The notes beneath the pieces are model-generated. The model made no database searches and was not told the DNA's origin. It was given only the letters and a program-made list of their open reading frames with translations. A stretch of 64,000 nt of DNA from Dokdonella sp. Lineage in GTDB: Bacteria; Pseudomonadota; Gammaproteobacteria; Xanthomonadales; Rhodanobacteraceae. Position numbers and translations under genes: made by a program. This document shows, piece after piece, positions 17,155-27,025 of this stretch (position 1 is the stretch's first letter; the number at the start of each line of letters is the position of its first letter). Where the stretch lies: positions 62,001 through 126,000 of the forward strand of contig JAHCAR010000007.1 of assembly GCA_019634795.1 (NCBI GenBank), given 5' to 3'.

Positions 17155-18474
17155 ATGCGCATGAACAAGCTGTCCACCCTACTGATCCTGCTTTTCGTCC
17201 TGTTCGCCCCGGCAGGCACGGCGCAACTGATGCCGACGCAACCGCTCGACAGCATCGTCGCGGTGCTCGACGAGGACGTGATCCTGCGCAGCGAGCTGGA
17301 TCGGCAGGTCAACGCGATCATGGCCCAGTACGCCAATAATCCGCAGCAATTGCCGCCGCGCGACGAACTCGAGCGCCAGGTGCTCGATCGGCTGATCATG
17401 ACCAAGCTCCAGGTGGCCCGGGCCGACAGCACCGGCATCAAGATCTCGGACGCCGAAGTCGACCAGACCGTGGCCCAGATTGCCCAGCAGAACCGCCTCG
17501 ATGTCGGCCAGCTGCGCCAGGCCATCGAGCGCCAGGGCATGACCTGGGACCAGTTTCGCACCAACGTCTACGAGGAATCCCTGGTCCGCCAGCTTCGCCA
17601 GCGCGTGATCCAGAGCCGGGTCCAGGTCAGCGACACCGAAATCGACCTGCTGCTCAAGAACGGCGGCGCCCGTCGCGGTGAACTGCACCTGGGCCACATC
17701 CAGATCACCCTGCCGGACGGCGCGACCCCCGAGCAGATCGCGACGGCGCAGGCCAAGGCCGATGACGTCAGCCGCCAGATCAAGGACGGCATGGACTTTT
17801 CCGCCGCCGCGATCCGCTATTCGGATGCGCAGAATGCGCTCGATGGCGGCGATCTCGGCTGGCGCGGCTACGATGAACTGCCGACTGCGTTCGCCGAAAT
17901 CGCCGACCGCCTGCAGCCTGGCGAGACTGCACCGCCGGTGCGCGGACCGAACGGATTCCACATCATCAAGCTGATCGAGAAGCGCGAAGCCAGCAGCGAA
18001 ATCGTCACCGAGTACCACGCCCGCCACATCCTGATCCGGACCAGCGAAATCGTCTCCTCGGACCAGGCCGAAAAGACCGTGCGCGAGCTGCGCGAGCGCC
18101 TGCTGGCCGGCGAGGATTTCGCCAAACTGGCCAAGGAGTATTCGAACGATACCAACAGCGCCAACCTCGGCGGCGACCTCGGCTGGTTTCCGCAGGGCGG
18201 CTATGGCACCAAGGTCGCCGAAGTCGTAGTGACCCTCAAGGACGGCGAGATCAGCGCGCCGTTCAAGACCGATGCCGGTTGGCACGTCATGCAGTTGCTC
18301 GAAACGCGCACCGAGGACAAGACCGCCGAAGCCGAACGCAACAAGGCGCGCCAGACCATCGGCACGCGCAAGGCCGAAGAGGAATACGCCAGTTTCCTGC
18401 GCCAGCTGCGTGCCGAGGCCTACATCGAGATCCGCCTGCCGGGAGCCGATGGTGCCTCCGGTAACGCCGGCTGA
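17155..18474 (+). CDS. surA: periplasmic chaperone / peptidyl-prolyl isomerase SurA
   Basis: 439-aa periplasmic chaperone for outer-membrane proteins, including LptD. Signal peptide [23 protein letters not shown]-terminal SurA helical domain ([21 protein letters not shown] through VRQLRQRVI, about residues 25-165); first parvulin domain from [20 protein letters not shown] (about 175-275); second parvulin domain from [21 protein letters not shown] (about 285-385); C-terminal helix. Two in-frame ATGs (17155, 17161) are equally plausible. It overlaps pdxA by about 25 nt. Confidence 0.93.
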   Translation: MRMNKLSTLLILLFVLFAPAGTAQLMPTQPLDSIVAVLDEDVILRSELDRQVNAIMAQYANNPQQLPPRDELERQVLDRLIMTKLQVARADSTGIKISDAEVDQTVAQIAQQNRLDVGQLRQAIERQGMTWDQFRTNVYEESLVRQLRQRVIQSRVQVSDTEIDLLLKNGGARRGELHLGHIQITLPDGATPEQIATAQAKADDVSRQIKDGMDFSAAAIRYSDAQNALDGGDLGWRGYDELPTAFAEIADRLQPGETAPPVRGPNGFHIIKLIEKREASSEIVTEYHARHILIRTSEIVSSDQAEKTVRELRERLLAGEDFAKLAKEYSNDTNSANLGGDLGWFPQGGYGTKVAEVVVTLKDGEISAPFKTDAGWHVMQLLETRTEDKTAEAERNKARQTIGTRKAEEEYASFLRQLRAEAYIEIRLPGADGASGNAG

Positions 18475-19450
18475 GCCGACGCGTCCGCGCATTGCCCTGA
18501 CCGCCGGCGAACCCGCCGGCATCGGCCCCGAACTGATCGCGCGACTCGCCGGCGAGGACCTTGGCGTCGATCTCGTCGTCATCGCCGACGCCCGTCTCAT
18601 GGCCGAGCGCGCCAGGGCCATCGGCCTGGTTCTCGACCTCGCCGAATTCCGCGTCGACGCACCCCCGCCGCAGGGCAGGCTTGCCATCATCGACGTCGCC
18701 CTGGCCGCACCGTGCCGCCCCGGCTCGCTCGATCCCCGCAATGCGGCCTACGTCCTCGAGACGCTCGCGCGCGCCGCCGATGGCGCAGCCAGCGGCAGCT
18801 TCGACGCGATCGTCACGGCACCCGTGCACAAGGGCGTGATCAACGATGCCGGTATTCCTTTCAGCGGGCATACCGAGTTCTTCGCCGATCGTGCCGGCTG
18901 CAGCGTGGTCATGATGCTGGTCGCGAAGGACCTGCGCGTGGCCCTGGCAACCACCCATCTGCCCCTGTCGGCGGTGCCCGCGGCGATCACCCGCGAGGGC
19001 CTGTCGACGACCCTGCGCATCCTCGCCAGCGATTTGCGCAAGCGCTTCGGTCTGGCCGCTCCGCGCATCGCGGTGCTCGGCCTCAATCCGCATGCCGGCG
19101 AAGGCGGCCACCTCGGACGCGAGGAGATCGAGATCATCGAGCCGGTGCTCGCAGCCTTGCGCGAACAGGGCCTCGACCTGGTCGGCCCCTTGCCCGCCGA
19201 CACGGCCTTCGTGCCGACCCACCTGGCCGGCTACGATGCGGTGCTGGCGATGTACCACGACCAGGGCCTGCCGGTGCTCAAGCATGCCGGTTTCGGCCAT
19301 GCCGTCAATGTCACCCTCGGCCTGCCCTACATTCGCACCTCGGTCGACCACGGCACCGCGCTCGACCTGGCCGGCAGCGGGCGCGCCGATGCGGGCAGCC
19401 TGCGCGCCGCATTGCAGCTGGCCATCGCGATGGCCGCGCGGCAAGGCTGA
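18449..19450 (+). CDS. pdxA: 4-hydroxythreonine-4-phosphate dehydrogenase PdxA
   Basis: 333-aa NAD-dependent dehydrogenase/decarboxylase of the DXP-independent-of-PLP-salvage (de novo) pyridoxal phosphate pathway. Motifs: [19 protein letters not shown] at the N-terminus, [25 protein letters not shown] with the first metal His, [28 protein letters not shown], and the metal/substrate segments [12 protein letters not shown] and [14 protein letters not shown]. Start is either the ATG at 18449 or the GTG at 18452 (GGGAG lies just upstream); both overlap the surA end. Confidence 0.93.
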   Translation: MVPPVTPAEPTRPRIALTAGEPAGIGPELIARLAGEDLGVDLVVIADARLMAERARAIGLVLDLAEFRVDAPPPQGRLAIIDVALAAPCRPGSLDPRNAAYVLETLARAADGAASGSFDAIVTAPVHKGVINDAGIPFSGHTEFFADRAGCSVVMMLVAKDLRVALATTHLPLSAVPAAITREGLSTTLRILASDLRKRFGLAAPRIAVLGLNPHAGEGGHLGREEIEIIEPVLAALREQGLDLVGPLPADTAFVPTHLAGYDAVLAMYHDQGLPVLKHAGFGHAVNVTLGLPYIRTSVDHGTALDLAGSGRADAGSLRAALQLAIAMAARQG

Positions 19451-19451
19451 A

Positions 19452-20342
19452 TCAGGGCAGCGGAATCGCCGCGCGATTTCGCCAGGGATGGATCTCGAGG
19501 ACCAGGGCAACCGCGAGCAGGACCAGGGCAAAGCCGAGCGCACCGGCCAGGGTCAGGTGCTCGTGCAGGAACAGCGCACCCCAGATCTGCGCGAAGACCG
19601 GGACGAGAAAGGTATTGGTCACGGCCTTTTCACTGCCGATGTCGCTGAGCAGGCGAAAATAGAGCACGTAGGCCAGTCCGGTGCAGACCAGGCCCAGCAC
19701 CAGCAACGAAGCGAGCACCCCGGGTGCCGGCCACGCCGTCGGCAGGTTGTACAGGCCGAGCGGCAGGATCGCGACGCTGGCACCGAGCTGGCTCGAACCG
19801 GCCAGGACCAGCGGATTGACGTCGGCATGGCGGCGCCGGATGAACAGCGAGCTGTAGGCGTACAGGGCCGAAGCGACGAAGCACAGGCCGATCGCGGTCA
19901 GCGTCTGCGCGTTCATGCCGAGACTGCCATAGCGGGCCAGCACGGCCACGCCGACGAGTCCGACCACGACGCCGATGCGCTTGGACCACGAGGGCCTGAC
20001 CCGCATCAGGATTGCCGCCATGACCACGGTCAGCAGCGGCACGGTCGCGTTGATAACGGCCATGTAGCCGGCCGGCAGGCTGCGCGCCGCCCAGGCGAAG
20101 CAGAGGAAGGGCAATGCCGCGCTGATCGTGCCGAGCCAGAGCCAGGCGCGCCATTGCCGGCGCAGGTCCAGCGAGCGTCCGAGCAGGCGCAGCAGGAGCA
20201 CCAGCATCAGCGCCGACAGGGCCAGGCGGATGGCCGCCGTGAACGGCGCGCCGACGGCCGGCACGGTGATGCGCTGGAACAGGAACGAGGCGCCCCAGAT
20301 CATGCCGAGCAGGAGCAGGCGCAACAGCGAGGAAGGGGTCAT
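19452..20342 (-). CDS. EamA/DMT-family transporter
   Basis: 296-aa inner-membrane protein with ten predicted helices in two EamA repeats (LLLLGMIWGASFLFQRI... and LTAIGLCFVASALYAYSSLFIRR...), typical of drug/metabolite exporters. The motif WGASFLFQR near the N-terminus and the end-of-protein LHEHLTLAGALGFALVLLAVAL are characteristic. ATG at 20342 chosen; a longer frame to 20393 has only basic shadow sequence. It lies in reverse orientation between pdxA and ksgA, splitting an otherwise conserved gene order, and ends 2 nt after the pdxA stop (convergent, no room for a terminator). Substrate unknown. Confidence 0.85.
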   Translation of the reverse strand: MTPSSLLRLLLLGMIWGASFLFQRITVPAVGAPFTAAIRLALSALMLVLLLRLLGRSLDLRRQWRAWLWLGTISAALPFLCFAWAARSLPAGYMAVINATVPLLTVVMAAILMRVRPSWSKRIGVVVGLVGVAVLARYGSLGMNAQTLTAIGLCFVASALYAYSSLFIRRRHADVNPLVLAGSSQLGASVAILPLGLYNLPTAWPAPGVLASLLVLGLVCTGLAYVLYFRLLSDIGSEKAVTNTFLVPVFAQIWGALFLHEHLTLAGALGFALVLLAVALVLEIHPWRNRAAIPLP

Positions 20343-20609
20343 CGAACGACTCGGATCGTGGCGCCTCGAAGCGGCGCGCGCAACAGCGGACAAGGGATTC
20401 CGGAAGGCACTGGCCTGGTTACCGGCATCGGCATCCTCGCCAGGGGCGCAACATCGGGCTGCGCATCATACTCCGGCGACGCGCGCTCGCCGACTCCCGC
20501 GTGGCTCCGGCAGGCGGCCACGCTGCGCAACGCTGGTGAATGCGGCATGCTGTGCGCCTGCCCTGCCGAGTTCGGCCCGCCCTGCCCAGCCACGATCCCT
20601 GACGAAACC

Positions 20610-21422
20610 GTGAGACCGACCAGCCACCTATCCAGCGACGCCCCGCACGTCACTCGCAAGCGCTTCGGCCAGCATTTCCTGCACGATGCCGGAATCATCG
20701 CGCGCATCGTCCAGGCGGTCGATCCTAAGCCCGGGCAGCGCATCGTCGAGATCGGACCTGGCGAAGGGGCGATCACCCTGCCCCTGCTGCGCCAGGCCGG
20801 CAAGCTGACCGTGATCGAGCTCGACCGCGACCTCGTTCCGCGCATCGCGGCCCGCAGCGCCGGCATCGGCGAACTCGAGATCATCCAGGCCGACGTGCTG
20901 ACCGTCGATTTCACCGCGCTGGCCGGAACCGACCGGCTGCGCGTCGTCGGCAACCTGCCCTACAACATCTCCTCGCCGATCCTGTTCCACTGCATCGACC
21001 ACCTCGATGCGATCGAGGACATGCATTTCATGCTGCAGAAGGAAGTCGTCGACCGCATGGCCGCGGCCCCGGGCAGCAAGACCTACGGTCGCCTCAGCGT
21101 CATGCTGCAACTGGCCTGCCGCGTCGAGCCGCTGTTGCCGGTGCCGCCCGAGTCGTTCCGGCCACCGCCGAAGGTCGATTCCGCGGTGGTCCGGCTGCTG
21201 CCGCGGCCGCGCGGGGAACGGCCGATTGCCGAGCAGGCGGCGATCGCGCGTCTCGTCCGCGCCGCCTTCGGCCAGCGTCGCAAGACCCTTTCCAATTCGC
21301 TCGACGGCCTGGCCGGCAACGACGACCTCGCCGCGGTCGGCATCGACCCGCGCAGCCGCGCCGAACAGCTGGCCCCGGAAGCCTTCGTGCGTCTCGCCAG
21401 GCATCTGGCAGGCCGTGGCTGA
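20610..21422 (+). CDS. rsmA: 16S rRNA dimethyladenosine transferase KsgA/RsmA
   Basis: 270-aa SAM-dependent enzyme that dimethylates the two adenines in the 3' loop of 16S rRNA. Motifs: KRFGQHFLHD (N-terminal), IVEIGPGEGAITLPLL (SAM motif I), VIELDRDLVP, NLPYNISSPILFH (catalytic motif IV), FMLQKEVVDRM, and FRPPPKVDSAVVRLLP. GTG at 20610 (VRPTSHLS) gives a length normal for the family; no ATG lies close enough without adding unrelated residues. Confidence 0.93.
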   Translation: MRPTSHLSSDAPHVTRKRFGQHFLHDAGIIARIVQAVDPKPGQRIVEIGPGEGAITLPLLRQAGKLTVIELDRDLVPRIAARSAGIGELEIIQADVLTVDFTALAGTDRLRVVGNLPYNISSPILFHCIDHLDAIEDMHFMLQKEVVDRMAAAPGSKTYGRLSVMLQLACRVEPLLPVPPESFRPPPKVDSAVVRLLPRPRGERPIAEQAAIARLVRAAFGQRRKTLSNSLDGLAGNDDLAAVGIDPRSRAEQLAPEAFVRLARHLAGRG

Positions 21423-21527
21423 GCGGAGGCGCCGGCGACGATTCGCGGCAACCGGGACAGTCAGACCGCCTCGCACCCCGGCAAACTGCAACTTGCCGAG
21501 TACGGCCCACTCCCCGACAATCGAACC

Positions 21528-21911
21528 ATGAACACCAAGAAGCCCCACGACATCGCGGTATCGGTTGCCACCCAGTTCATCGACGAACAGTCGAAGCCGC
21601 AGGACAACCGCTACGTGTTCGCCTACACGATCAAGATCCGGAATCTCGGCAGCCTCAGTGCGCGCCTGCTCAGCCGACACTGGATCATCACCGACGGCAA
21701 TGGCGACGTGCGCGAAGTGCGTGGCGAAGGCGTGGTCGGCGAACAGCCGCTGATGCAGCCGGGCGAGGGCTACGAATACACCTCCGGGGCGATCCTCGAA
21801 ACCGCCGTCGGCACCATGCAGGGCAGCTACCGCATGCTCGCCGAAGACGGCACCCGCTTCGACGCCGACATTCCGTCTTTCGTCCTCTCGATTCCGCGGA
21901 CCCTGCATTGA
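21528..21911 (+). CDS. apaG: ApaG protein (DUF525)
   Basis: 127-aa fibronectin-III-like beta-sandwich protein encoded next to apaH as in E. coli. Typical ApaG features: the N-terminal DIAVSVATQFIDEQSKPQDNRYVFAYTI, LLSRHWIITDGNG, VRGEGVVGEQPLMQPGEGYEYTSG and GSYRML. The biochemical role is unsettled; links to divalent cations and nucleotide metabolism have been suggested. Starts 105 bp after rsmA. Confidence 0.92.
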   Translation: MNTKKPHDIAVSVATQFIDEQSKPQDNRYVFAYTIKIRNLGSLSARLLSRHWIITDGNGDVREVRGEGVVGEQPLMQPGEGYEYTSGAILETAVGTMQGSYRMLAEDGTRFDADIPSFVLSIPRTLH

Positions 21912-21962
21912 TGGACCGTCACCGTTCGAACCGCGCCGCCGACACGAGCGCAGCGTCCTGAC

Positions 21963-22811
21963 ATGGCGGTCTGGGCCATCGGCGACATCCAGGGTTGCTA
22001 CGACGAACTGTCCCGGCTGATCGAAAAGCTGGCCTACGATCCTGCGCGCGACACGCTGTGGTTCTGCGGCGACCTGGTCAACCGCGGCGGGCAATCGTTG
22101 CAGGTACTGCGCCTGGTCAAGTCGCTCGGCGAACGTACCGTGGTCACTCTCGGCAACCACGACCTGTCGCTGCTCGCGGTCGGCGCACGCAGCGAACAGG
22201 ACCAGGCCAAGGTCAACCCGGAACTGCGCGAAATCCTGTTCGCGCCCGACCGCACCGAACTGCTCGACTGGTTGCGCCGTCGGCCATTGCTGCACAGCGA
22301 CCGCAGTCTCAACATGATGATCGTGCATGCCGGGCTCGCGCCGAGCTGGGACGTCGCCCGCGCCGAGAGTGTCGCCCGTGAAATCGAGGCGCGCCTGCGC
22401 GCCGACGATCACGCGCGCCTGCTCAAGCAGATGTTCGGCAACAAGCCCGATACCTGGACTCCGCGCCTGCGCGGCACCGAACGGCTGCGCGCCGGCATCA
22501 ACGTGCTGACCCGCATGCGCTATTGCGACGTGCGCGGGCGCATCGCGTTCTCCGAGAAGGGCATGCCCGGTACACAGCGACCCGGCGTCTATCCGTGGTT
22601 CGAGGTACCCGGACAATCGCGCCGCGACCTGCGCATCGTCTGCGGACACTGGTCCACGCTCGGCCGTTTCTGCGGCCTGGGCGTCTACGCCATCGATACC
22701 GGTTGCGTCTGGGGCGGCGCCCTGACCGCGATGCGCATCGACGTCGAGGAACCGCAGTTCGTCGTGCTCAAGTCGGACCGGCCGACACCGCCAGGCAAGT
22801 CCTTCGACTAG
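21963..22811 (+). CDS. apaH: symmetrical bis(5'-nucleosyl)-tetraphosphatase ApaH
   Basis: 282-aa metallophosphatase hydrolysing Ap4A to two ADP. The calcineurin-like motifs are in order: GDIQGCYDEL, WFCGDLVNRGGQSLQVL, TLGNHDLSLLAV, VHAGLAPSWD, and VCGHWSTLG near the C-terminus. ATG at 21963 is the only credible start, 51 nt after apaG. Last gene before the repeat array. Confidence 0.94.
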   Translation: MAVWAIGDIQGCYDELSRLIEKLAYDPARDTLWFCGDLVNRGGQSLQVLRLVKSLGERTVVTLGNHDLSLLAVGARSEQDQAKVNPELREILFAPDRTELLDWLRRRPLLHSDRSLNMMIVHAGLAPSWDVARAESVAREIEARLRADDHARLLKQMFGNKPDTWTPRLRGTERLRAGINVLTRMRYCDVRGRIAFSEKGMPGTQRPGVYPWFEVPGQSRRDLRIVCGHWSTLGRFCGLGVYAIDTGCVWGGALTAMRIDVEEPQFVVLKSDRPTPPGKSFD

Positions 22812-22843
22812 GCGAACCGCCGAGCGGATGCCCCGGCCGCCAT

Positions 22844-23494
22844 CAACGCAACAACAGCGCGGTAACGCGGCCAGATCCATCGATGCCAACACCGAAGCGG
22901 CAACGCGTCTGACTTCATCGAAGTCCGCAACTGCTCATCGCAAGCCCCTGTAGGAAGAACCTTCAGGTTCGATGCTTCTTGCCTCGATCGCGAACAGGCA
23001 TCGCGGCCAAGGCCGCTTCCAACAACGAAGCGGCAACGTGGCAGCGGTGATCGAAGCACGCGCCACCTGTCGCGCTCTTCGTAGGGGCGCCTTCAGGCGC
23101 GATGCTCTTCGGCAGGTTGCCGAGAGGCTGATCCCTTGCAGTTTGCCGCAAGAAAGCATCGCGGCTAAAGCCGCTTCCAACAACGAAGCGACAACGCGGC
23201 ACCGGTCGTCGAAATCCGCGCCCCCTGTCGCGCTCTTCGTAGGAGCGCCTTCAGGCGCGATGCTCTTCGACGCGGCTCGGGGAAGAGCATCGCGGCTGAA
23301 CCCGCCTCCAACAACGAAGCAGTAACGCGGCAGCGGTGATCGAAGCCCGCGCCAACTGTCGCGCTCTTCGCAGGAGCGCCTTCAGGCGCGATGCTTTTCG
23401 ACGCGGCTCGGGGAAGAGCATCGCGGCTGAAGCCGCTTCCAACCACGAAGCGGCAACGGATGTGACATCAACGAAGTCTGCGCCGATAGTCGAC
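22844..23494. repeat. tandem array of 131-158 bp units built from paired palindromes
   Basis: Non-coding array between apaH and folA. Full units begin with GCATCGCGGC at 22998, 23156, 23287 and 23418 (periods 158, 131, 131), with a decayed copy upstream from about 22844. Each unit carries two small palindromes in opposite orientation: GCGCCTTCAGGCGC (for example 23247-23260) inside GTAGGAGCGCCTTCAGGCGC, and GCGGCTGAAGCCGC-type hairpins after GAGCATC. Between them lies a shared CAACAACGAAGCGGCAACG segment. The TAGGAGCG..TTCAG..CGCGATGC core is a REP-like sequence common in Xanthomonadales. The last, partial unit continues into the 3' end of folA. No coding sequence in it is credible. Confidence 0.85.
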
Positions 23495-23956
23495 AAATCG
23501 GAACGCGCAGGCATGCGACTCGTCAGCGCCGTGCGCCTCCTCATGCTCGACCTCCCACGCCTGCGCATCGAAGCGCGGGAAGAACGTATCGGCGGATTCG
23601 GCCTCGCAGTCGACCCAGGTCAGATGCATGCGCTCGGCGCGATCGAGCGTCTGCGCATAGACCTCGCCGCCACCGATGACCATCAGGTCGCGCTCGCCGG
23701 CCAGGGCCAGGGCCGCCTCGATCGAGCGCACAGCGATCTGTCCGGCAAACGGCGCAGCAGCGGTTCGGCTCAGTACCAGATTGGTCCTTCCAGGCAGGGC
23801 ACGTCCGATCGAGATGGCGGTCTTGCGCCCCATCAGCACGGCCTGGCCGAGGGTCAGGCGCTTGAAGCGGCGCAGATCGTCGGGCAAGTGCCATGGCATG
23901 GCGCCGTCACGGCCGATCGCGAAATTCCGGTCCAGCGCCGCGATCAGCGCGATCAC
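23468..23956 (-). CDS. folA: dihydrofolate reductase
   Basis: 162-aa NADPH-dependent DHFR regenerating tetrahydrofolate for ThyA, whose gene overlaps by 4 nt upstream. Motifs: [35 protein letters not shown] (substrate site with catalytic Asp in PDDL), [25 protein letters not shown] (NADPH loop), and [27 protein letters not shown]. The C-terminal residues VDYRRRLR are encoded where the upstream repeat array merges with the gene, so the tail may be repeat-derived or the array folA-derived. Confidence 0.94.
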   Translation of the reverse strand: MIALIAALDRNFAIGRDGAMPWHLPDDLRRFKRLTLGQAVLMGRKTAISIGRALPGRTNLVLSRTAAAPFAGQIAVRSIEAALALAGERDLMVIGGGEVYAQTLDRAERMHLTWVDCEAESADTFFPRFDAQAWEVEHEEAHGADESHACAFRFVDYRRRLR

Positions 23957-24747
23957 ACCGCCACCGGCGCCTTGATCGGCTTGTCCGCGACGTAGCCCTC
24001 GATCGCGATGTCCTCGTAGCGGAAGTCGAAGATGGAAGCGACCTTCGGGTTGAGGCGCAGGGTCGGCAGGGCGTGCGGCGTGCGCGTCAGCTGCTCGCGG
24101 GCCTGCTCGAAGTGGTTGAGATAGAGGTGGGCATCACCGAGCGTATGCACGAAATCACCGACGCCGAGGCCGCAGACCTGGGCCAGCATGTGGGTCAGCA
24201 AGGCATAGCTGGCGATGTTGAACGGCACGCCGAGGAAGATGTCGCCCGAGCGCTGGTAGAGCTGGCACGACAGCTTGCCGTCGGCGACATGGAACTGGAA
24301 CATCGTGTGGCAGGGTTGCAGGGCCATCCTGTCGAGATCGGCGACGTTCCAGGCGCTGACCACGAGCCGGCGCGAATCGGGGTTGCGCCGGATCTCCTCG
24401 ACCAGCCAGGCGATCTGGTCGATCGTGCGTCCGTCCGGGCACTGCCACGAACGCCACTGCTTGCCGTAGACCGGGCCGAGGTTGCCGTCCGCATCGGCCC
24501 ACTCGTCCCAGATGCCGACGCCGTTTTCCTTCAGGTAGGCGATGTTGGTGTCGCCTCGCAGGAACCAGATCAGCTCGTGGATGATCGAGCGCAGGTGCAG
24601 CTTCTTGGTCGTGACCAAAGGAAACCCGCGGCCGAGATCAAATCGCATCTGCCACCCGAAGACCGAATGCGTGCCGGTCCCCGTGCGGTCGCCCTTCGGC
24701 GTGCCGTTTTCTAGAACATGCCGCAGCAATGCCAGGTACTGCTGCAT
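23953..24747 (-). CDS. thyA: thymidylate synthase
   Basis: 264-aa ThyA, exactly the E. coli length. Makes dTMP from dUMP with methylene-THF. Motifs: [42 protein letters not shown], the catalytic Cys in [35 protein letters not shown] and the folate-binding [12 protein letters not shown] at 24747 overlaps the lgt stop by one nt (TGATG) and the thyA stop overlaps the folA start (ATGA), so lgt-thyA-folA form one coupled operon. Confidence 0.95.
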   Translation of the reverse strand: MQQYLALLRHVLENGTPKGDRTGTGTHSVFGWQMRFDLGRGFPLVTTKKLHLRSIIHELIWFLRGDTNIAYLKENGVGIWDEWADADGNLGPVYGKQWRSWQCPDGRTIDQIAWLVEEIRRNPDSRRLVVSAWNVADLDRMALQPCHTMFQFHVADGKLSCQLYQRSGDIFLGVPFNIASYALLTHMLAQVCGLGVGDFVHTLGDAHLYLNHFEQAREQLTRTPHALPTLRLNPKVASIFDFRYEDIAIEGYVADKPIKAPVAV

Positions 24748-25631
24748 CAGCCCGCCTCCTTGGGCGGATCCTCGACCACGCGCGGTGCCAGGGTCGGCGC
24801 GCGCCGCGACATCGCGATCCAGACCAGGCCGAGCACGATCAGCGGCAAGGACAGCAACTGGCCCATGGTCAGCCAGCCCCAGGCCAGGTAACCCAATTGC
24901 GCATCGGGTTCGCGCACGAACTCGACGAGGAAGCGGAACATGCCATAGAGCAGTGCGAACAGACCCGAGACCAGATAGCGCGGGCGCGGCTTCATCGACA
25001 CGGCATAGAGCACGCCGAACAGCACGAAACCTTCGAGGAACATCTGGTAGAGCTGCGAGGGATGGCGCACTTCGTTGTCGAGCAGGCCAGCAGCCGCCAT
25101 CGCCTTGAGCTGTTCGATCGTGTGTCCGGCGGTGTTGATCGCGCGCGGAAAGATCATGCCCCAGGCGACGTCGGTATGGCGACCCCACAACTCGCCGCCG
25201 ATGAAGTTGCCGAAGCGACCGACGCCGAGTCCGATCGGTACCAGTGGCGCGACGAAATCCATGACATCGAAGAAGTGCAGTCCGTTCTTTCGCGACCACA
25301 GCCACATCGCCACGAAGACACCGATCAGACCGCCGTGAAAGGACATGCCGCCTTCCCAGATGCGGAACAGCGACAGCGGGTTGGCGATCAGGTCGGCGGT
25401 ACCGTAGAACAACATGTAGCCGAGACGACCGCCGGCGATCACGCCGATCATGCCGTAGAACGCGAGGTCGGAAAACGCGGTCGGCCCGACCGGCAGGCGG
25501 CCCTGGCGCCGGCGCCGTTCGCCGAGCATCCAGAATGCGCCGAACGCGATCAGGTACATGATCCCGTACCAGTGCACGGCGAGCGGCCCCACGGAAAAGG
25601 CAATCGGATCGAAATCTACGAAGTAGTGCAT
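24747..25631 (-). CDS. lgt: prolipoprotein diacylglyceryl transferase
   Basis: 294-aa inner-membrane enzyme adding diacylglycerol to the lipobox Cys of prolipoproteins (two such proteins, GspD and the 155-aa lipoprotein, are encoded here). Seven predicted helices. Signatures: [33 protein letters not shown] with the essential His, the Lgt signature [18 protein letters not shown], and [17 protein letters not shown] at 25631. Confidence 0.95.
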   Translation of the reverse strand: MHYFVDFDPIAFSVGPLAVHWYGIMYLIAFGAFWMLGERRRRQGRLPVGPTAFSDLAFYGMIGVIAGGRLGYMLFYGTADLIANPLSLFRIWEGGMSFHGGLIGVFVAMWLWSRKNGLHFFDVMDFVAPLVPIGLGVGRFGNFIGGELWGRHTDVAWGMIFPRAINTAGHTIEQLKAMAAAGLLDNEVRHPSQLYQMFLEGFVLFGVLYAVSMKPRPRYLVSGLFALLYGMFRFLVEFVREPDAQLGYLAWGWLTMGQLLSLPLIVLGLVWIAMSRRAPTLAPRVVEDPPKEAG

Positions 25632-25696
25632 TGGGTTCCGCGATGGCAGGCGTAGGTGGAATTCGCTCGATCGAGCGTCTGCATTATGCCAGCGCC

Positions 25697-26941
25697 TCAG
25701 GCCGGCAGGACACGCAGGATGAAGCCCTTCAGGTAGTCGGTCTCGGCGATCGCCGGATGTACCGGATGATCGGGTCCCTGCTGCAGGTCGACGAGCAGCT
25801 GGGCCTGGCGATCGAGGTGGCGCGCAGCCTGCTGCACACCGTCGAGCAGGGCGGCGCGCGGCATGTGATACGAGCACGAACAGGTGATCAGGATGCCGTC
25901 GCGCTCGAGCACCTGCATGCCGAGTTCGTTGAGACGCCGGTAGGCGACGCGGCCCTCGGCGAGATCCTTCTTGCGCTTGACGAAGGCCGGCGGATCGAGG
26001 ATCACGACATCGAAGCGCTCGCGCTGTTCGCGCAACGCCTTCAGATAGTCGAATGCGTCGGCGCGCACGGCGCTGACCGTGTCGCCGAAACCGTTGCGCC
26101 GCGCATTGCGGCCGATCGCATCGACCGCGGGCTGCGAGGCGTCGACGCAAACCACTTCGCTGGCGCCGAATGCCGCTGCGCGGATTCCCCAGCCACCGAG
26201 GTAGCTGAACATGTCGAGCACGCGCTTGCCCTTGACCAGCGCGCGCAGATGATCGCGATTGCCGCGCTGGTCGTAGAACCAGCCGGTCTTCTGCCCGCCG
26301 ACCGGATCGCATTCGAACTCGAGGCCGGCCTCGCGCACGATCAGCGGCGCGTCGACCGCTGCACCATGGCCGAGATCGGCATATTCGGGCAGGTTTTCCA
26401 TGCTGCGGATCGAGGCGTCGTTCTTCCACCAGAGCTGGCGTGGCTTGAGCACCTTGAGCGCGGCTTCGGTGATCGCGTCCTTGAGCCGCTCCATGCCGGC
26501 CGTCGTGGTCTGGGCGACGAGAACATCGCCGAAGCGATCGATGGTCAGTCCGGGCAGGCCATCGGATTCGCCGAACACGAGGCGATACCACGGCTCGTCA
26601 TAGAGGCGTTCGCGCAGGGCCAGGGCGACCTTGAGCCGGTGCACGAGCAGGGAACGGTCGAGCGCGTGCTCGATGCCGCGGCTGACTAGGCGCGCGCAGA
26701 TCAGCGAATTCGGATTGACGTAACCGACCCCGATCGGCTTGTCGCGGCTGTCGACGATGACGCAGGCCTGGCCCGGCTCGAAACCGCCGAGCGGCGAACG
26801 CGCCACATCGACTTCGTTCGAGAACACCCACAGATGCCCGGCGCGCAGGCGCGTGTCTTCGCCACGCTTGAGGTACAGGGCAGGAAGCTGGATCTCTTCG
26901 GCCACGTTCGGGATTCCGGGGAGTCGTTGCGGACCGGCCAT
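25697..26941 (-). CDS. rlmI: class I SAM-dependent rRNA methyltransferase, RlmI type
   Basis: 414-aa protein with an N-terminal PUA domain ([27 protein letters not shown]...) and a C-terminal Rossmann methyltransferase, the layout of RlmI, which makes m5C1962 in 23S rRNA. Motifs: [38 protein letters not shown] (SAM motif I), [16 protein letters not shown] (motif IV) and [11 protein letters not shown] (motif VI with the catalytic Cys). ATG at 26941 lacks a clear ribosome-binding site; a GTG at 26905 would remove 12 residues before the PUA domain and is a fair alternative. Confidence 0.85.
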   Translation of the reverse strand: MAGPQRLPGIPNVAEEIQLPALYLKRGEDTRLRAGHLWVFSNEVDVARSPLGGFEPGQACVIVDSRDKPIGVGYVNPNSLICARLVSRGIEHALDRSLLVHRLKVALALRERLYDEPWYRLVFGESDGLPGLTIDRFGDVLVAQTTTAGMERLKDAITEAALKVLKPRQLWWKNDASIRSMENLPEYADLGHGAAVDAPLIVREAGLEFECDPVGGQKTGWFYDQRGNRDHLRALVKGKRVLDMFSYLGGWGIRAAAFGASEVVCVDASQPAVDAIGRNARRNGFGDTVSAVRADAFDYLKALREQRERFDVVILDPPAFVKRKKDLAEGRVAYRRLNELGMQVLERDGILITCSCSYHMPRAALLDGVQQAARHLDRQAQLLVDLQQGPDHPVHPAIAETDYLKGFILRVLPA

Positions 26942-27025
26942 TCTACGCGGTCGCGGTGGAGCCTATCCGGCACGATCCGGATCGAGGCCGGCAAGCTGCG
27001 CAGGGCCGCTCCGAGGCGGCGCCGC

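Noticed and set aside
20628-22892. 754-codon open frame on the minus strand opposite ksgA, apaG and apaH
   Set aside because: It lies exactly antisense to three well-conserved genes, its product has no recognisable domains, and long antisense frames are expected at this GC content.
22998-23494. Repeat array considered as CRISPR
   Set aside because: Units are 131-158 bp with internal palindromes and conserved 'spacers', and there are no cas genes in the window.
26942-27025. Small gene between rlmI and terC-like
   Set aside because: No start with a ribosome-binding site and no plausible peptide.
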